Shown here: in pieces, positions 1-39,801 of the stretch | Position numbering within the stretch: the stretch's first letter is position 1 | Layout of the letters: every line of letters starts with the position of its first letter | Assembly: GCA_963930775.1 (NCBI GenBank) | Contig: OZ005694.1 | Location: forward strand, 8,324,899-8,388,898 | Reading direction: 5' to 3' | Source: Cliona cf. orientalis | Taxonomy: Eukaryota; Porifera; Demospongiae; Clionaida; Clionaidae | Length of the DNA stretch: 64,000 bases | Notes under the pieces: model-generated | Databases searched by the model: none | What the model was told of the DNA's origin: nothing | What the model saw: the letters and a program-made list of their open reading frames with translations, nothing else | Position numbers and translations under genes: made by a program

Positions 1-661
1 AACAACTTGAACATCCTTTGAGGGTGTATACCAAACCGAGCGTCAGTTTTCATAATATTGTGTCGTAGCAGTAGCTTCCCTAGCCTCGTCCCCCCAGTAT
101 AGCTTATAGCTTTCCCTCATTGGCCGCGGAGGGAGTGCTGCAGATTGATAGATACGCTTGCTTTCTTTCCCAATCAAATTAATGACATTTTCATACATGT
201 ATGTAGTATGTAGTAACATCCGTATGCTAATTATCCCTACGTATGCATAAAATTCAGTAGGTCTTAGACTCTACCTTATACTTGTACAACGTCTGGTACC
301 AATCTCAAACCTAAAGGAATAGCCTGCCTGCTCATGCAGGCAAACCTAATCCCAGCAAAGGGGGCAGTAGCTGCTTGTACGTGTACGTAAACTAAAAGGC
401 TGTTTTGTCTCGTGGGTATTCTTTTGTATACCTGTGTTGTGTGTAGCTCCACTGTACTGGTTCTGGTGCGTATTTATGTACATTGTATATAATATACCAT
501 TAATTTTGTGTAGTGTCTATGTATGTGTATTTACTGTTATGTTTATAGATGCCAACCGTTGGCATAGCTAGTGCACAGGTGCATGGCCCCTTATTTGTAC
601 ATGATGCATGTTTATCTACAGCTTTCAACATCGTAGAAATATCTCTCTTTCTTTCTTTCTT

Positions 662-709
<48 letters not shown>

Positions 710-759
710 ATACACACTCTCACTCTTTTCTCTCTCCTTCTCTCCCTCCCCCCCGCCAG
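1..759. other. Non-coding stretch before first visible exon
   Basis: I see no supported coding exon here. The last 100 bases (about 645-757) are a CTTT/CT-rich pyrimidine run that leads straight into the splice acceptor AG at 758-759, so the stretch is best read as an intron whose upstream exon lies outside the window. Short open frames over the CT run are low-complexity artefacts. Confidence 0.5.
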
Positions 760-909
760 GTTCTGGCCCCTACTCGTTAAGTCAGAGTGCGATGATGTCG
801 ACCCCAATGAGTGCCGGGCCGTCTAGCACTAGCTCCTCCTACTTCGGCAGCCTCAGTCAGAACCCAAACAGCGTCGGAGACTGGAGCAATAGTGGAGGGG
901 GTGGAGCAG
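760..909 (+). CDS. Internal coding exon, Ser/Gly-rich, unknown protein
   Basis: A 150-base exon bounded by a pyrimidine tract plus AG (758-759) and a donor GTGGGT at 910. It enters and leaves in phase 1. The translation is rich in Ser, Gly, Met and Asn (begins SGPYSLSQSAMM, ends DWSNSGGGGAG) and looks disordered; no domain is recognised. Codon use is GC-richer than the flanking DNA, which supports it being real coding sequence. It probably splices to 3840. It belongs either to an upstream gene ending at 4051 or to a longer isoform of the MAGUK gene that starts at 4567. Confidence 0.5.
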
Positions 910-1574
910 GTGGGTGGAGCTAGCATACGTTTAATTAACATATATTATTATTATTATTATGATAATTATTAATGGTAATGAAGGGGTGGAACAGGTAGGT
1001 GGAGCAAAAATAAAGCGTTACTGTCACATTCCTATTGTTCAAATCAGTTCTGAAACCTTGGTGTTTGGCAGTCTTAAAAGAATTGAACTGTATTGTTTGA
1101 TTATTATGATAATTATAGCTCTGAAACCTGAGGGGAGTTATATATATATAAAAATACGTCTGTTGCATCCCACCATTCCTTGTGATGGTGTATGCCAGGG
1201 TAATGTCCATAGAGTGGAGTATATATAAACAGCATCTGTTATCTAGTTGGAGTAGCCTTACTCGAGGGATTTCCTATTGTATCGTCATTGAGAAAGAAAG
1301 AAACCTTTGAGCAAAAAAATGATAATGTATTCTGGCATTAATGATTGTTTTTGTTTTCAACTTGCCATTCCACAGTCGCTTGGGTCCCATAGCAAATGTT
1401 GGTTCACATTCTTGGGGTTTTCCCTTATATCATTGTTTTACTGCTGAGATAGAGAGAGCTAAGGTGGGCGTGGCAGGGGAGAGAGATGGGGACGGCGAAT
1501 CGTTAGTGGTGGAATTCTAGTTAGTATCGAGTTTATCCTAGAGCAGATTAATTTGGTTAGTGTAAAGAGGAAAG

Positions 1575-1850
1575 TTGGAGATACGACCACTGAGTTGAGG
1601 AATTTAAGTTAGTGTATTCAGCACACCATCAGTAGCATGCACAAAACTGGGGCTTCTGCATGCATAGCTACAGTTTTGAGCGTTCTCATATTAGGTGGTT
1701 CTCATAGCCTCCTATAAGTTCTCAGTGGTTCTCATAGACTCCCATAAGTTCTCGATTGTTCTCAGTGTTTTCAGTTGTTCCCATGAGCTCTCAATGGTTC
1801 TCATAGACTCCCATAAGTTCTCCGTGGTTCCCAGTGGTTCAATGGCTCAA
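1575..1850. repeat. Dispersed repeat, copy A
   Basis: Begins with 'gatacgaccactgagttgag' and continues through 'caccatcagtagcatgcac', then degenerates into repeated 20-25 base units of the 'ggttctcatagactcccata' type. The same order of motifs recurs at 3338-3478. No coding potential. Confidence 0.55.
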
Positions 1851-3290
1851 AGCATTAAGCAAAACTGTCCAGGATCACTGCTTTCAGCATTTCACAGGGC
1901 TACACGCGGGCATTGTATATGTGGCAGTCCTAGGTAGAAAAACGAACATTATTCCGTTTTTAATTTAATTAGCTCTCCTAATATTATGCTTTGACGGTTG
2001 AAGCCAGAAGTTGGCTCACCCCTAGCAGATAGATTGAAGTTACTAAAGCCTAAATTTGAGCTTTCTGGGAGATTCCACAGTAGAGTTACAATCATATAAA
2101 GTAGAAATAGTGATCAAAATGTGATAGGAATAATGTTCGTTTTCTACATCTACATGTACATGGGACTGCCATATAGCTGTTTAATGTTGTAATACATTTG
2201 CATACACTCACACACTGTGTTGCATTCTTTCTCCGTGTTTTGCTGCTGGGGAGGCCACCCATTGGCTCGTGTTTAGTCTCAGCGGTAGAACACAAACATC
2301 CAACCACGCAATCATACGTACATGTACGTAGTACTGGGGGTTCCCAAAGCTTACAGAATCATGTAGCCATTTCCCAAGTACTGACTAGTGGTGACTTTAA
2401 AAGCAGGTTGTATAAAGCAAAGTATGGAAAAAATTGGCTACTCAATCCAGGGACTAGTAGCCAAAGTGAAATATACAGTAACAAATGGCTAATTTGGCTA
2501 GCGTGTGGGGAACCCCTGATTAGCCTTCTGTTAATTAGAGGGGTGTCCCCCCTAATTCTCTCTACTGCAGTGCCTGATGTTAATAATAATATTATTATAT
2601 TAGAGGGAAATCTATGTGTTTTATTCAACGCCTGGTGTTAATGGGAGGGACGTCCCCCTATAATAATCCTCTTTGTTTTAATATCTGATGTTAATTAGAG
2701 GGATATCCTCTTAATAATAATAATCATTTCATGCGCGATGTTAATTCGAGGATTAAACAAAGGATTCCCTCAGATATCAGTGCGGTGTGCGTGTGTTTCC
2801 AGAGCCTGATATATTATTAGCTGTTTATATTGGGTAAATGAAAATGGTAGGAATTGTTATTGATAGAAAACAAACCTCCCACACGCACAAAATGACATGT
2901 AGTTCCCTTGCTATTAAAGGGGGGGATCACCTTTCCTAACCATTGTTTTATGTATACGAGTTACTGAAAGTTAACGGAGAGAAATGATCATGTAAAAGAA
3001 TATTACAAAAGGAGCAATAGTAGTGTTTTTATATACTCTTATTGTGCTAGAGCAACACTGCGTGTGTGTGTTGAGAATATTCTTTCGTGTTTGAAGGTTG
3101 AAAGCGTTACTTTCAATCTGGGTTTTCTCTGAACAAGTGCGGCAGTTTTTAATGCTTTATTTGCAGTGGAAATACTCTCTCGATAATATTATTACAGACA
3201 CCATTGTGCCCACATCAAGCAAGTGTGATGTGTCCTAGCTAATCTCAGAGGTTGTTTTATTTTGTACCCTTCTCTGTGTAGCTAGCTGGG

Positions 3291-3525
3291 ACAACAGAGC
3301 TTGTTCTCAGACAAATTTTGCTGAAATTCGGTGTTGTTGATACGACCGCTAGTTGAGGAATTTAAGTTAGTATCAGCCACACCATCAGTAGCATGCACAA
3401 AACTGTGGCCTCTGCATGCATAACTCCAGTTTTGAGCGTTCTCAATGGTTCTCATAGGCTCCCATAAGTTCTCGGTGGACAACAGAGCTTACTCTCGGAC
3501 AAATTTTGCTGAAATTCGGTATTGC
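3291..3525. repeat. Dispersed repeat copy B, bracketed by 47-base direct repeats
   Basis: The core 3338-3478 matches the 1575-1850 repeat. It is bracketed by near-identical segments starting 'gacaacagagctt' at about 3291 and 3479 (47 bases each, a few mismatches). This could be an insertion into an old tandem duplication, or a duplication created when the element inserted. Confidence 0.5.
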
Positions 3526-3839
3526 ATTATTTTGGCGAATGGGCTGAGAGATAGTCTAGTACAGTGGAACGTCTGAGTCTCTGTTGGGGATACCTTTCTA
3601 CTCGCAACTGCTTCAGCTAGGTACATGTAAATTGGGAAGTCTACAAAATGGTCTCAAAAATAAGAAACCTAGCTCTTTATTTAATCAGGACACTCATGTG
3701 AAATATATGGAGCAGTTCATTCCACTGTATAATACCGGGAGTATATTGCTCTTCTATTATTATTTTAACACTATGCTCTCTGAACTAAATATGCAGCAGC
3801 TGCTCCACATAATTAATATTAATATTAATATTTTCTTAG

Positions 3840-4051
3840 GTTCGTCCACTCGGCCGATTTTTCGCACCAGCAGCCTGAAGACCTCCCATGAGCTGATATC
3901 TCCCTCGTCCCAGTCGTCAGCGGCCAGCATGCACTCCGCCGCCTCGTATAACAAGGCCAAGGAATTCCGGTTTGACGAGTTGGACGAGGACGGTAGCCAT
4001 AGCGACGAGGACGAGGAGGAGGACGACAACGACAATGGTAGCTGGATATGA
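3840..4051 (+). CDS. Acidic, Ser-rich exon, probable terminal exon of upstream gene
   Basis: The acceptor is AG at 3838-3839 and entry is phase 1, which fits the donor at 909. The translation has a Ser-rich half (SSTRPIFRTSSLKTSHELIS) followed by a strongly acidic tail (SDEDEEEDDNDN). The frame stays open to TGA at 4049-4051, giving a natural carboxy end (GSWI). A weak alternative donor (GTAGCT) at 4038 would keep phase 1 and could splice to 7733 of the MAGUK gene. An AATAAA at 4457-4462 would serve as polyadenylation signal for a terminal exon. I favour the terminal-exon reading. No domain is recognised. Confidence 0.5.
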
Positions 4052-4456
4052 CATTTCAATTTTTATTAGCTAGTGTACTTTTTTTTGCAATTATTATTAT
4101 TATTAAGTATTGTACTTAATTTATAGCCATCAATCATTTATTTTCCTACCACATGCACTGCAGACTGTATTTTCTCTCTTCACTTTTCGCCATTTTTCAC
4201 GTATACGTACGTATCTTGAATTTTTTGTTAGTTTTGTTTTTGATGATGTCACTTCTTCCCGCAAAATTAAAAATTAATACAAAACGAGGCCACACCTACT
4301 GGCTACGCCTACTTGTTGGACCTATTAAAAAAGCGCTAGCGACCTCGAGTGCTAGTGCAGGCCAAACCGAGTGATTGAGACAGAGAAAGTGCTCTAGACT
4401 AGATCTGTATCTGAAATGTACTTTGTATTGATCAACTAGGCCTAAATCGGCACGAG

Positions 4457-4470
4457 AATAAAATATAAAA
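4457..4470 (+). promoter_or_regulatory. AATAAA / TATA-like box ahead of the MAGUK start
   Basis: AATAAA (4457-4462) overlaps closely with TATAAAA (4464-4470), about 100 bases before the in-frame ATG at 4567. The first could end the upstream transcript and the second could position the MAGUK transcription start. Both motifs are AT-rich and could occur by chance. Confidence 0.3.
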
Positions 4471-4566
4471 AAAAACGATCGGATTTCTATAGAGAAAAGA
4501 ACGAGTTGTACAAACACTATCCCCATATCGCGAGCTGTATCAGTGATTCATTGAATACTGGAGTAA

Positions 4567-24580
<20,014 letters not shown>

Positions 24581-24921
24581 TTCATAGGTCCTAAATTTCT
24601 GATAATAATACTACAGCCGCACTAATTTTTAAATCATTCTTACATTCAGCATTAAGTGCAATTATATTATTATTTTTGCAGCAAGATCTATGAACACTAC
24701 ATAAAGCTAATAATAATTATTCATAAAATTGATCTGTCATTAACAGTTATTTTTTTCTCCTATAATTATTATAATATAACAGCATCAATCAATTGCAAAT
24801 ACCTAAAAGTTTTTTTAGTAACCATGGGTCAATAATAAGGGGGCCTTGACTACTGTAGCTAACTATAATTATATTGTTATATACATGCACATAGCTAGTT
24901 ACTATCTTGATTAGCCTGGCA
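24581..24921. other. Convergent intergenic spacer
   Basis: 341 bases between the MAGUK stop and the stop of peptidase copy 1. AT-rich, with no exon. It must hold both 3' ends. The whole spacer is duplicated, with small indels, at about 35508-35848. Confidence 0.7.
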
Positions 24922-32889
<7,968 letters not shown>

Positions 32890-33015
32890 TGCTGGACATG
32901 ACAATAATATGCTATGGGGCGATCGCGCTTTTTTTTTATTGGATCCGCGGCCGTGCGCTAACGCTCGCGCGCGCGCTACATTGTAGCGGCGCGGCGCGGC
33001 TGCGATCGCATACAC
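32890..33015 (-). promoter_or_regulatory. GC-rich promoter region of peptidase copy 1
   Basis: Directly upstream of the ATG the DNA switches from AT-rich to CpG-rich (32918-33010, gcgcgcgcgc and ggcgcggcgcggc). A CCAAT box in gene orientation (attgg on + at 32938-32942) lies about 50 bases before the ATG. Copy 3 keeps the CCAAT and the adjoining TTTTTA motif; copy 2 has lost it. The transcription start is not visible. Confidence 0.4.
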
Positions 33016-33494
33016 AATTAACACACGAGTGGGTGGGGCATACATTATACCGGTCGATGCCAGCCTGAGGCATTCGAGGGAAAGAGAGGATAGTTTCCCA
33101 GTATGGCATGGGAAAGTCGATTTCCTATGCATGCCACGGGAAAACTTTCCTCACCATCATGGTGCATGTACAACAAACTTCGGGGAAAAAAAACAAACAA
33201 ATTTGAATGATAATTTAATATGTATACAGCAGGTCCTGGAACATAATGTATATACGAGCACACCTCACTATAATAATTATCATGGTGCATAGTATACACA
33301 ACGAACTTTTGGGGGAGGTGATAATTATGTATACAGCAGGAATGTATTATGTGTACGTGTACACCTCAAGCTTACATGACAAACTTTGACTGAAAAAAAA
33401 AAGATATGCAGCCGCAGTATAGAAAGCTAGAAGGTGTATATACATGCACCATGACAGTGTTTACTTGGAAATGTGTACATGTACTCGTGATAGC

Positions 33495-34559
33495 GGCAGT
33501 CTCTATTCAGTGGACTGGACCACTGGACTGGACTACTGGACTGGAATACTGGACTCACCTTTGACCCCAAAAATAGCATACAAAAGGCTTCATTTTGCCC
33601 CCTATAGCTTGGTGGGGCGAGTGGGGCTATAGAATAAGACGGCCTAATGGCCTTTGGCCTTGTGGCTTTATGGCCAAATGGCTAAGCAAGCAATTTATCT
33701 CCATTTGAGGTGGGATAGCATGTCCCCAGGTCTCTTGCTGGGAATGATCTGACACTGAATGAATATTAAACTATCTGATCAATGAAAAGAGCATAGACAC
33801 ACATGCACTCGTTCGATCATGCTGGTGCAATTACAATTCTTCCGAGATAAGTAGTCCCCATAATAACAGTACACGACAGTCAAATCCAACTTAACGTCAG
33901 TAACATGTTTGTGTCCACATGACAGGGTAACTCTATTAATTTAGCTACACAGCTGCGATTATCGTACAATAATAATTAATAATTAGCTATCATGTGTTAT
34001 GAGTAAGTGACATCTTCTTTTCAATTTTGTGTCACTCTGAGTGTAGTGTCATACTATTAGTGTCATGTATTCAAAACGATACAAGTATGTTTCTGACGTT
34101 AAGTTGGACTCGACTGTCATGCACCTGAACTAGTCTGGGGTATATACCAGCCTGCGAAGGGGCTGGTACCCCAGAGTACACCTGGACAGGATACCGTTGT
34201 TATGGGGACTATTTATCTCGGAAGAATCTAGCTAATTGCACCAGCTCAGCATGATTAAATGAGTGCATGTGTACCTATTCTTTTCATTGATCAGTTAATA
34301 TTCATTCAGTGTCAGATCATTCCCAGCAAGAGACCTGGGGACATGCTATCCCACCTCAAATGGAGATAAACTGCTTGCTTAGCCATTTGGCCATAAAGCC
34401 ACAAGGCCAAAGGCCATTAGGCCGTCTTATTCTATAACCCCACTCGCCCCACCAAGCTATAGGAAGTTTTTTGTATGTTATTTTTGGGGTCAAAGGCGAG
34501 TCCAGTATTCCAGTCCAGTAGTCCAGTCCAGTGGTCCAGTCCACTGAATAGAGACTGCC
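33495..34559. mobile_element. Foldback transposon with about 400-bp inverted repeats and 9-bp TSD (MULE-like)
   Basis: The element starts 'ggcagtctctattcagtgga' and ends 'tccactgaatagagactgcc'. The arms stay homologous for about 400 bases (to about 33900 and from 34090), including a run of 'ggactggactactggac' units at each end. It is flanked by a perfect 9-base duplication CGTGATAGC (33486-33494 and 34560-34568). Long inverted repeats plus a 9-base target duplication fit the Mutator superfamily. The 190-base middle has no transposase, so it is non-autonomous. It is absent at the matching places near copies 2 and 4, hence young. Confidence 0.88.
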
Positions 34560-34852
34560 CGTGATAGCTACCCTGTCATCCATTACCTTCCATCACATTG
34601 TCAACATGAATGCATTAAGTTGGCTTTTTAACAGAGAATCAAACTTAAAAGTGTCTATAAATTATATAATATACCATCACAAATATAATAACTAAGTGAT
34701 AAAAATTAGTTATTATGTGTGGTAAATTATTATACAGCTAAAAATTTGTACTTGTACATGCTAGAAATTCAGCTACCACTTACATGTACAGCTATCTCAA
34801 ACAGTTACGTAATAGTATAAAAGTTGAAGTTAGCTGACACTATCTGACAACA

Positions 34853-34949
34853 TCACCATATAATGCACTTGTTGGTAGGGTTCATGAGAGATCCTGCTGG
34901 ACAGTTGAACACTTTAGCAAACTCCGGGGAGTTAACTACTGCACGAGCC
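34853..34949 (-). pseudogene. Orphan last exon of a copy-4-type M13 peptidase
   Basis: Encodes the usual final exon (…ARAVVNSPEFAKVFNCPAGS to KCIIW, stop) with its acceptor intact. It matches the last exon of copy 4 (60244-60340) rather than that of copy 1. Exon 19 of this remnant has been deleted (the flank jumps from the equivalent of 60490 to about 60640), and all earlier exons are missing. A stranded fragment left by unequal exchange. Confidence 0.9.
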
Positions 34950-35245
34950 CTGCATCTGATTCACCATAATATTATAGCATACTAGCTACATACTCACAAT
35001 AAAAACATTATTATACTATGATTTAATAATATTATTATTGTTAATTGTAGTTAATTACATGCATGGCTACTACCATGAGAGAATCGATGTTTGTAGCTAC
35101 TATAGTATTGTACCGTTACTATTACTAAAATTGCACAAAAAAGGTAAAACAATGCTCGAGCTACTCCTAGCACATAGGTATGACGACCTTTGCCAAACAT
35201 ATATAGGAGCAGAATTTGGTAAAGGGTGTCACCCACGGTATGTAT

Positions 35246-35507
35246 CTCTCTCTCACACGTGCAATCTCTCTCTCTCTCTCTCTGACCCCCCCCCCCCCCC
35301 CGACTCATTCTTTCTCTTCCTCTCTCTCTCTCTGACTTCATCTCTCTCTTCCTCCCTCTCTCTCTCTCCTTTTATCTGTTGCTACTATCTAGCTATATAG
35401 GTGAACTGGAGCTCTCCTCAACAATGCATGTGACAGAAATTACTCACGAAGTTCGTGACAAAGTGGCCAGTCAGCAAAAATCAATCATCTGGGAGTTTGA
35501 CTCCTGA
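35246..35507 (+). pseudogene. Orphan copy of the last MAGUK exon
   Basis: 35401-35507 reproduces MAGUK exon 28 including its stop; the bases I compared show only two synonymous changes (T and I codons). The upstream 150 bases copy the CT-rich end of intron 27, but with an extra 'atctagctat' before the acceptor. Everything upstream switches abruptly to peptidase-array DNA at about 35245. It cannot encode a MAGUK by itself and has no partner exon on the + strand nearby. Confidence 0.93.
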
Positions 35508-35848
35508 TTCATAGGTCCTATAAGTTTCTGATAATAATACTACAGCCGCACTAATTTTAAATCATTCTTACATTCAGCATTAAGTGCAATTATTATTTTT
35601 GCAGCAAGATCTATGAACACTAAAGCTAATAATAATTCATAAAGTTGATCTGTCATTAACAGTTATTAATTTTTCTCCTATAATAGTATTATTATAACAG
35701 CATCAATCAATTGCAAATACCAAAAAGTTTTTTTTAGTAGCCATGGATCAATAATATTATTAATTATTGTAACTAAGGGGGCCTTGACTACTGTAACTAA
35801 CTATACATGCACAATGCATGTCATAATAGTTACTGTCTCGATTAGGCA

Positions 35849-38800
35849 TCACCAAATAATGCACTTTTCCATGGGATTCATGGGAGATCCTGCTGGACAG
35901 TTGAATGCTTCAGCAAACTGTTTAAAGTTGACCACTGCACGGGCCCTATACAATTAATTAATTTTTTTACATTTTCCATATAAACATCAATTGCAAGTAG
36001 TAATCAATGACAATGTTGTGCATTATGCTAGACTATTATTAATGACATTGTAGATATTCCATTTCCATACCTGGCAGGTCCTGGTGCATGAGGATCAAAA
36101 TCATGTTTAAACTGATAATACGAGGGGCGAGCTAACTCACACCAGACCTATTATAATTAATAATAGACTTACATTAGCGCCCGTATAGCCGGAAATTTTG
36201 GCGGGAAATTAAATTTTGGCGATTTGGCGGTCGATATTACGACCAGCAAATTAAAATCCGCCAAAATTTCCTACTCGCATATAATTATACGTAAGGCGAT
36301 CCCGTACCGAACCGCCAAATTTAAATCCGCCAATATTCTTGCAATGGACTCAACCGCCAAATTTAATTCCAGCTAATATTTCCTGCTATACGGTATTAAT
36401 TATAATGTTAAATTCAATTTATTTTATTTAATTTAATTTTTTAATTTATTTGAAAACATGGCCAATTTGAAAATAATTGTACAATGTATTAAAGTACCAT
36501 GAGCCACGAGTATTTCAGTGGTTAAGCTTACCTGACCATACGTGATGAAGAACAGCTGATCAGGAGTGTATGGAAGAGAAGGGAGCATTGGTTGAGGACT
36601 TGTCTCTGCCATCATACGATAGGCCTAGTTGGAAGAATAATACTAATAATAGTAAAGGGCTTACAAAAATTATTATGGAAGAGCCTGCATGGCATAATGT
36701 ATGCATGTGGTTATAACAATATATAATAATAGAGGCACATAATTATAGCAAAAATTGTGAACTGCTTCAGTGCATCAGAACCAATGGTTTGTGTTGCTAT
36801 TGGCTGATAATATATTATGTACACCATGACATTATAATAGACTGAGGCACTTATATAGAAAACATTGTCTGATTTGAATTTTGTGGTGTCTTATTGGCAA
36901 CTCACTCGGAATGAGGCGTGTAGTCCTCCATTGTCTGCTACATTCTCTGAAAGTGACATATTCCCATTCACCTGAATGTGAATGTCATTGAAATGATAGC
37001 TGGTTTAATTTGCAGACGGCACATTAAAATGGTTTTATCTCTGCCATACTATATTATATATACTCATGATCATCAATTACAAGCTAATTGACAATTCATC
37101 AACAATTTTTAGCTACTAGACTAGTACCATGCATTACCGGCACGCCTTCAAAAGTGTACTGATTGTATTGGTCGACGAAGCACGGCAGCCTGCTACAAAA
37201 CTCCTCTTGTGATTCATTGCTCCACATCATTCGCCTGATACCATTTTTATCAAACTGTTGACCTACCAATCAATAAGATAATAGTACTATAATAGACCGC
37301 CCTTATTTTGGAGGAGATAAATTAAGTCCATGGCACATCAACCACAATTGATATTTTATCCATGATGAGGAAACTGAGCAGCCATAAATTTTCAAATATT
37401 GAGTAGATTTACTAGTCTACGACTATGAATCATTAAATTTGTGGAGTAGGTAGGTAGCTATAGATTATGGTATCTGCATACCGTTATTATCAAATCCATG
37501 AGTGATTTCGTGCCCCACAATTGTTCCAAGTCCTCCAAACATTTGATAACTGCACGTATGACGCGTACGCATGAGAGTATAGCAGTGATTTTATTTTTGT
37601 ATAATAATAATAATTATAATGCGCATGCGTGATAACTTACTCTGGCCAATCTGCTCTGAAAATGGGCTCAGTTGCAATAGCAGCCATCACAGCTATAGTG
37701 CATGCGTTAAGTGTAAATTAATGATACATTATACTTTGTATGTTGAGTCTTGGGAACTCCAGAACCCAGTTTCCTCCAAGTAATAAATTATGGTGTATAG
37801 CTTTAGCTACATATCTGCTTACTTATTTGATTCATTCGTGGACTGTAGAAAGCGTTGACCAGGGTAGGGAATGCAATGGTATCAACGACCGGCCATGCTG
37901 CTTTGTATCCGTGAGTGAGGTTGAGACTCAGTTGAAGAGTGAGTTCATATTCACTCAAGCGATTTCTAAAGTAGTCACTTGAATTTGCTGTAAACTGAAT
38001 AAAAGATTATAAAATCTCATGTTTTGCAGTTTCAATTGGTACATATACATGCCCCTTGTGTAAGTATGAAATCATACTCACAGTAGCTATTATAGTCAGT
38101 AGCTAATAATATAATAATATTATAGTAGCTATATTATTGGTGCATTCTTGGTCGAATCTTTGCTTACTCTTGAGTAGAGCCCATTGACATAATCGTTATC
38201 AAAGATCTCTGCTGGATATGCTGAGTGAGCAGTGATGGCATTTAATTTCTCGATTGAACTTTGCTTGGAGAAGTCACTCAGCCAGTCCATTTGATTGACA
38301 CGTTCTTTAAAACCTTCCTTTAGATAATCCACCATCATTGCGACTCTTTCCTATAATAGAAATGATGGTGAATTGGAGTGTGAGAGTAACAGATCTATAG
38401 TGACATCTTTAATGTTATTTTCAACTCTCTATTTAATTGAGCCCAATGATGAAGGTGTGCATATAGACCTTATCAATTATGTGAGATTCTATAATTATTA
38501 TAGACCAGGTCTTATCTGTTAGTAGTAGTTTTAATATCATGAATAATATGCTAACCCGTGTTCCTTTTGGAATAAATCGTTCCACAAACGGCCTAGCCAA
38601 AGCAATTGGTAGTACATCTTGTACAAGTGACATACAGGAGTTGAGATCTCCAGGTTGGTCGCCTGTTCGGCTAATCTGTCTGAATACTATAATAACAGCA
38701 TTAGGTATATGCATGCGTGATCGGAGCCATGCATCGTAAACACATTTATTACCAATCTTAACAACTTACTGCTGCTCAAGCCCTGAAAATTGGATATCAG

Positions 38801-39751
38801 AAATAGTGCTTTGGTGTAATCACGAATCATTCTGCATATTGAATTTGAAAATGGAATAAGATAACTTGATTGCCAAAATTAAAACCAAATTAGACCCATT
38901 TTGCTAAAATTCAATGGTTATCCATTAGGCATTGTAATTAGCTAAAGCAAATATAAAATTTAATTATGTGCACATGGATACATACTCTGGATCAGTATTC
39001 TGAAGTAGTGGCCCCAGTCTTTCAAAGTAGGCTGGTGTGGTGACAACAATCTCGAGGTCTTCAGGAACTTCCAGTCCAGAAATATCGTACATATAGTTTA
39101 TGAATCCTTCCCAGTCAAACTGATAGATCAGATGATATGAATCCAAAATTAGAACTACCGGTTACCAGAATATAGCTATATACTGCATTTGGCTCACCCC
39201 TGGCCACAGTGTTCGCAAACGTTCAAAAGTATAGATATATTGCTTTGATTGAGAGGGGGTGGATTGTAAATACTTGGTACATCTGAGGGTGATTCAAAAA
39301 TCTTTAAAAAAAAAAATACTTTCAAGTAGTACATAATAATAATAATTGTATAGATTAATCTTAGTGTTACTTTATTTAATCTTTGATCAAAGTCGAGTAT
39401 ATTTCGAAGAGCTTCAGCATAGACGGTTGTGTTCACAGACGAATTGAGCAATGATAGGACTCCTACTGCCTAATAAGATTATGAGGAAGGAGAACGTCAC
39501 ACTGTATACTATATGTGGCTATAATATAATATAGCTACTTGACTGGTAGCTACAAAGAATCAATGCTGATTCATTTGACTCAATCTAACTACATAATATT
39601 GTTTTAACTACTTACTTGTGTTATATTGATACCAATGGATGATGTACTAAGTGAATCAGATATCTGCTGCTGCTCGAACTGTAAAACATGCACTGTCAAT
39701 AATTGAATGCTAGCATAACCTATGATTAGCATATCTAATAGCTAGATTGCT

Positions 39752-39801
<50 letters not shown>

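Larger units (their letters stand above)
910..3839. other. Intron with dispersed repeat copies
   Basis: No exon is supported in these 2.9 kb. Content: AT-rich microsatellite near 944-970; two copies of a repeat carrying short 'ctcataggctcccataagtt'-type units (about 1575-1850 and 3338-3478); a patch of near-palindromic TTAGAGGG/CCCTCTAA-type motifs at about 2530-2760; and a 47-base direct repeat at about 3291-3337 and 3479-3525 that brackets the second repeat copy. Confidence 0.45.
33016..35245. other. Intergenic block homologous to the copy 3-copy 4 spacer
   Basis: Outside the foldback element (33495-34559) this DNA matches 42710-43470 and 59420-60775 in order (for example 'gagtgggtggggc', 'atgccacgggaaa', 'ttccatcacattgtca'). 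It is thus the region between the promoter of one peptidase and the 3' end of the next, and it carries the orphan exon 34853-34949. No gene is present. Confidence 0.6.

Noticed and set aside
500-826. Open frames of Ser-Leu-Phe or Arg-Glu repeats on both strands
   Set aside because: Produced by the (CTTT)n/(CT)n run; no splice or codon support.
33444-34583. Paired open frames sharing SLYSVDWTTGLDYWTGILDS on both strands
   Set aside because: They are the two inverted arms of the foldback transposon.
37740-37982. 80-codon + strand frame
   Set aside because: Antisense shadow of copy 2 exon 13.
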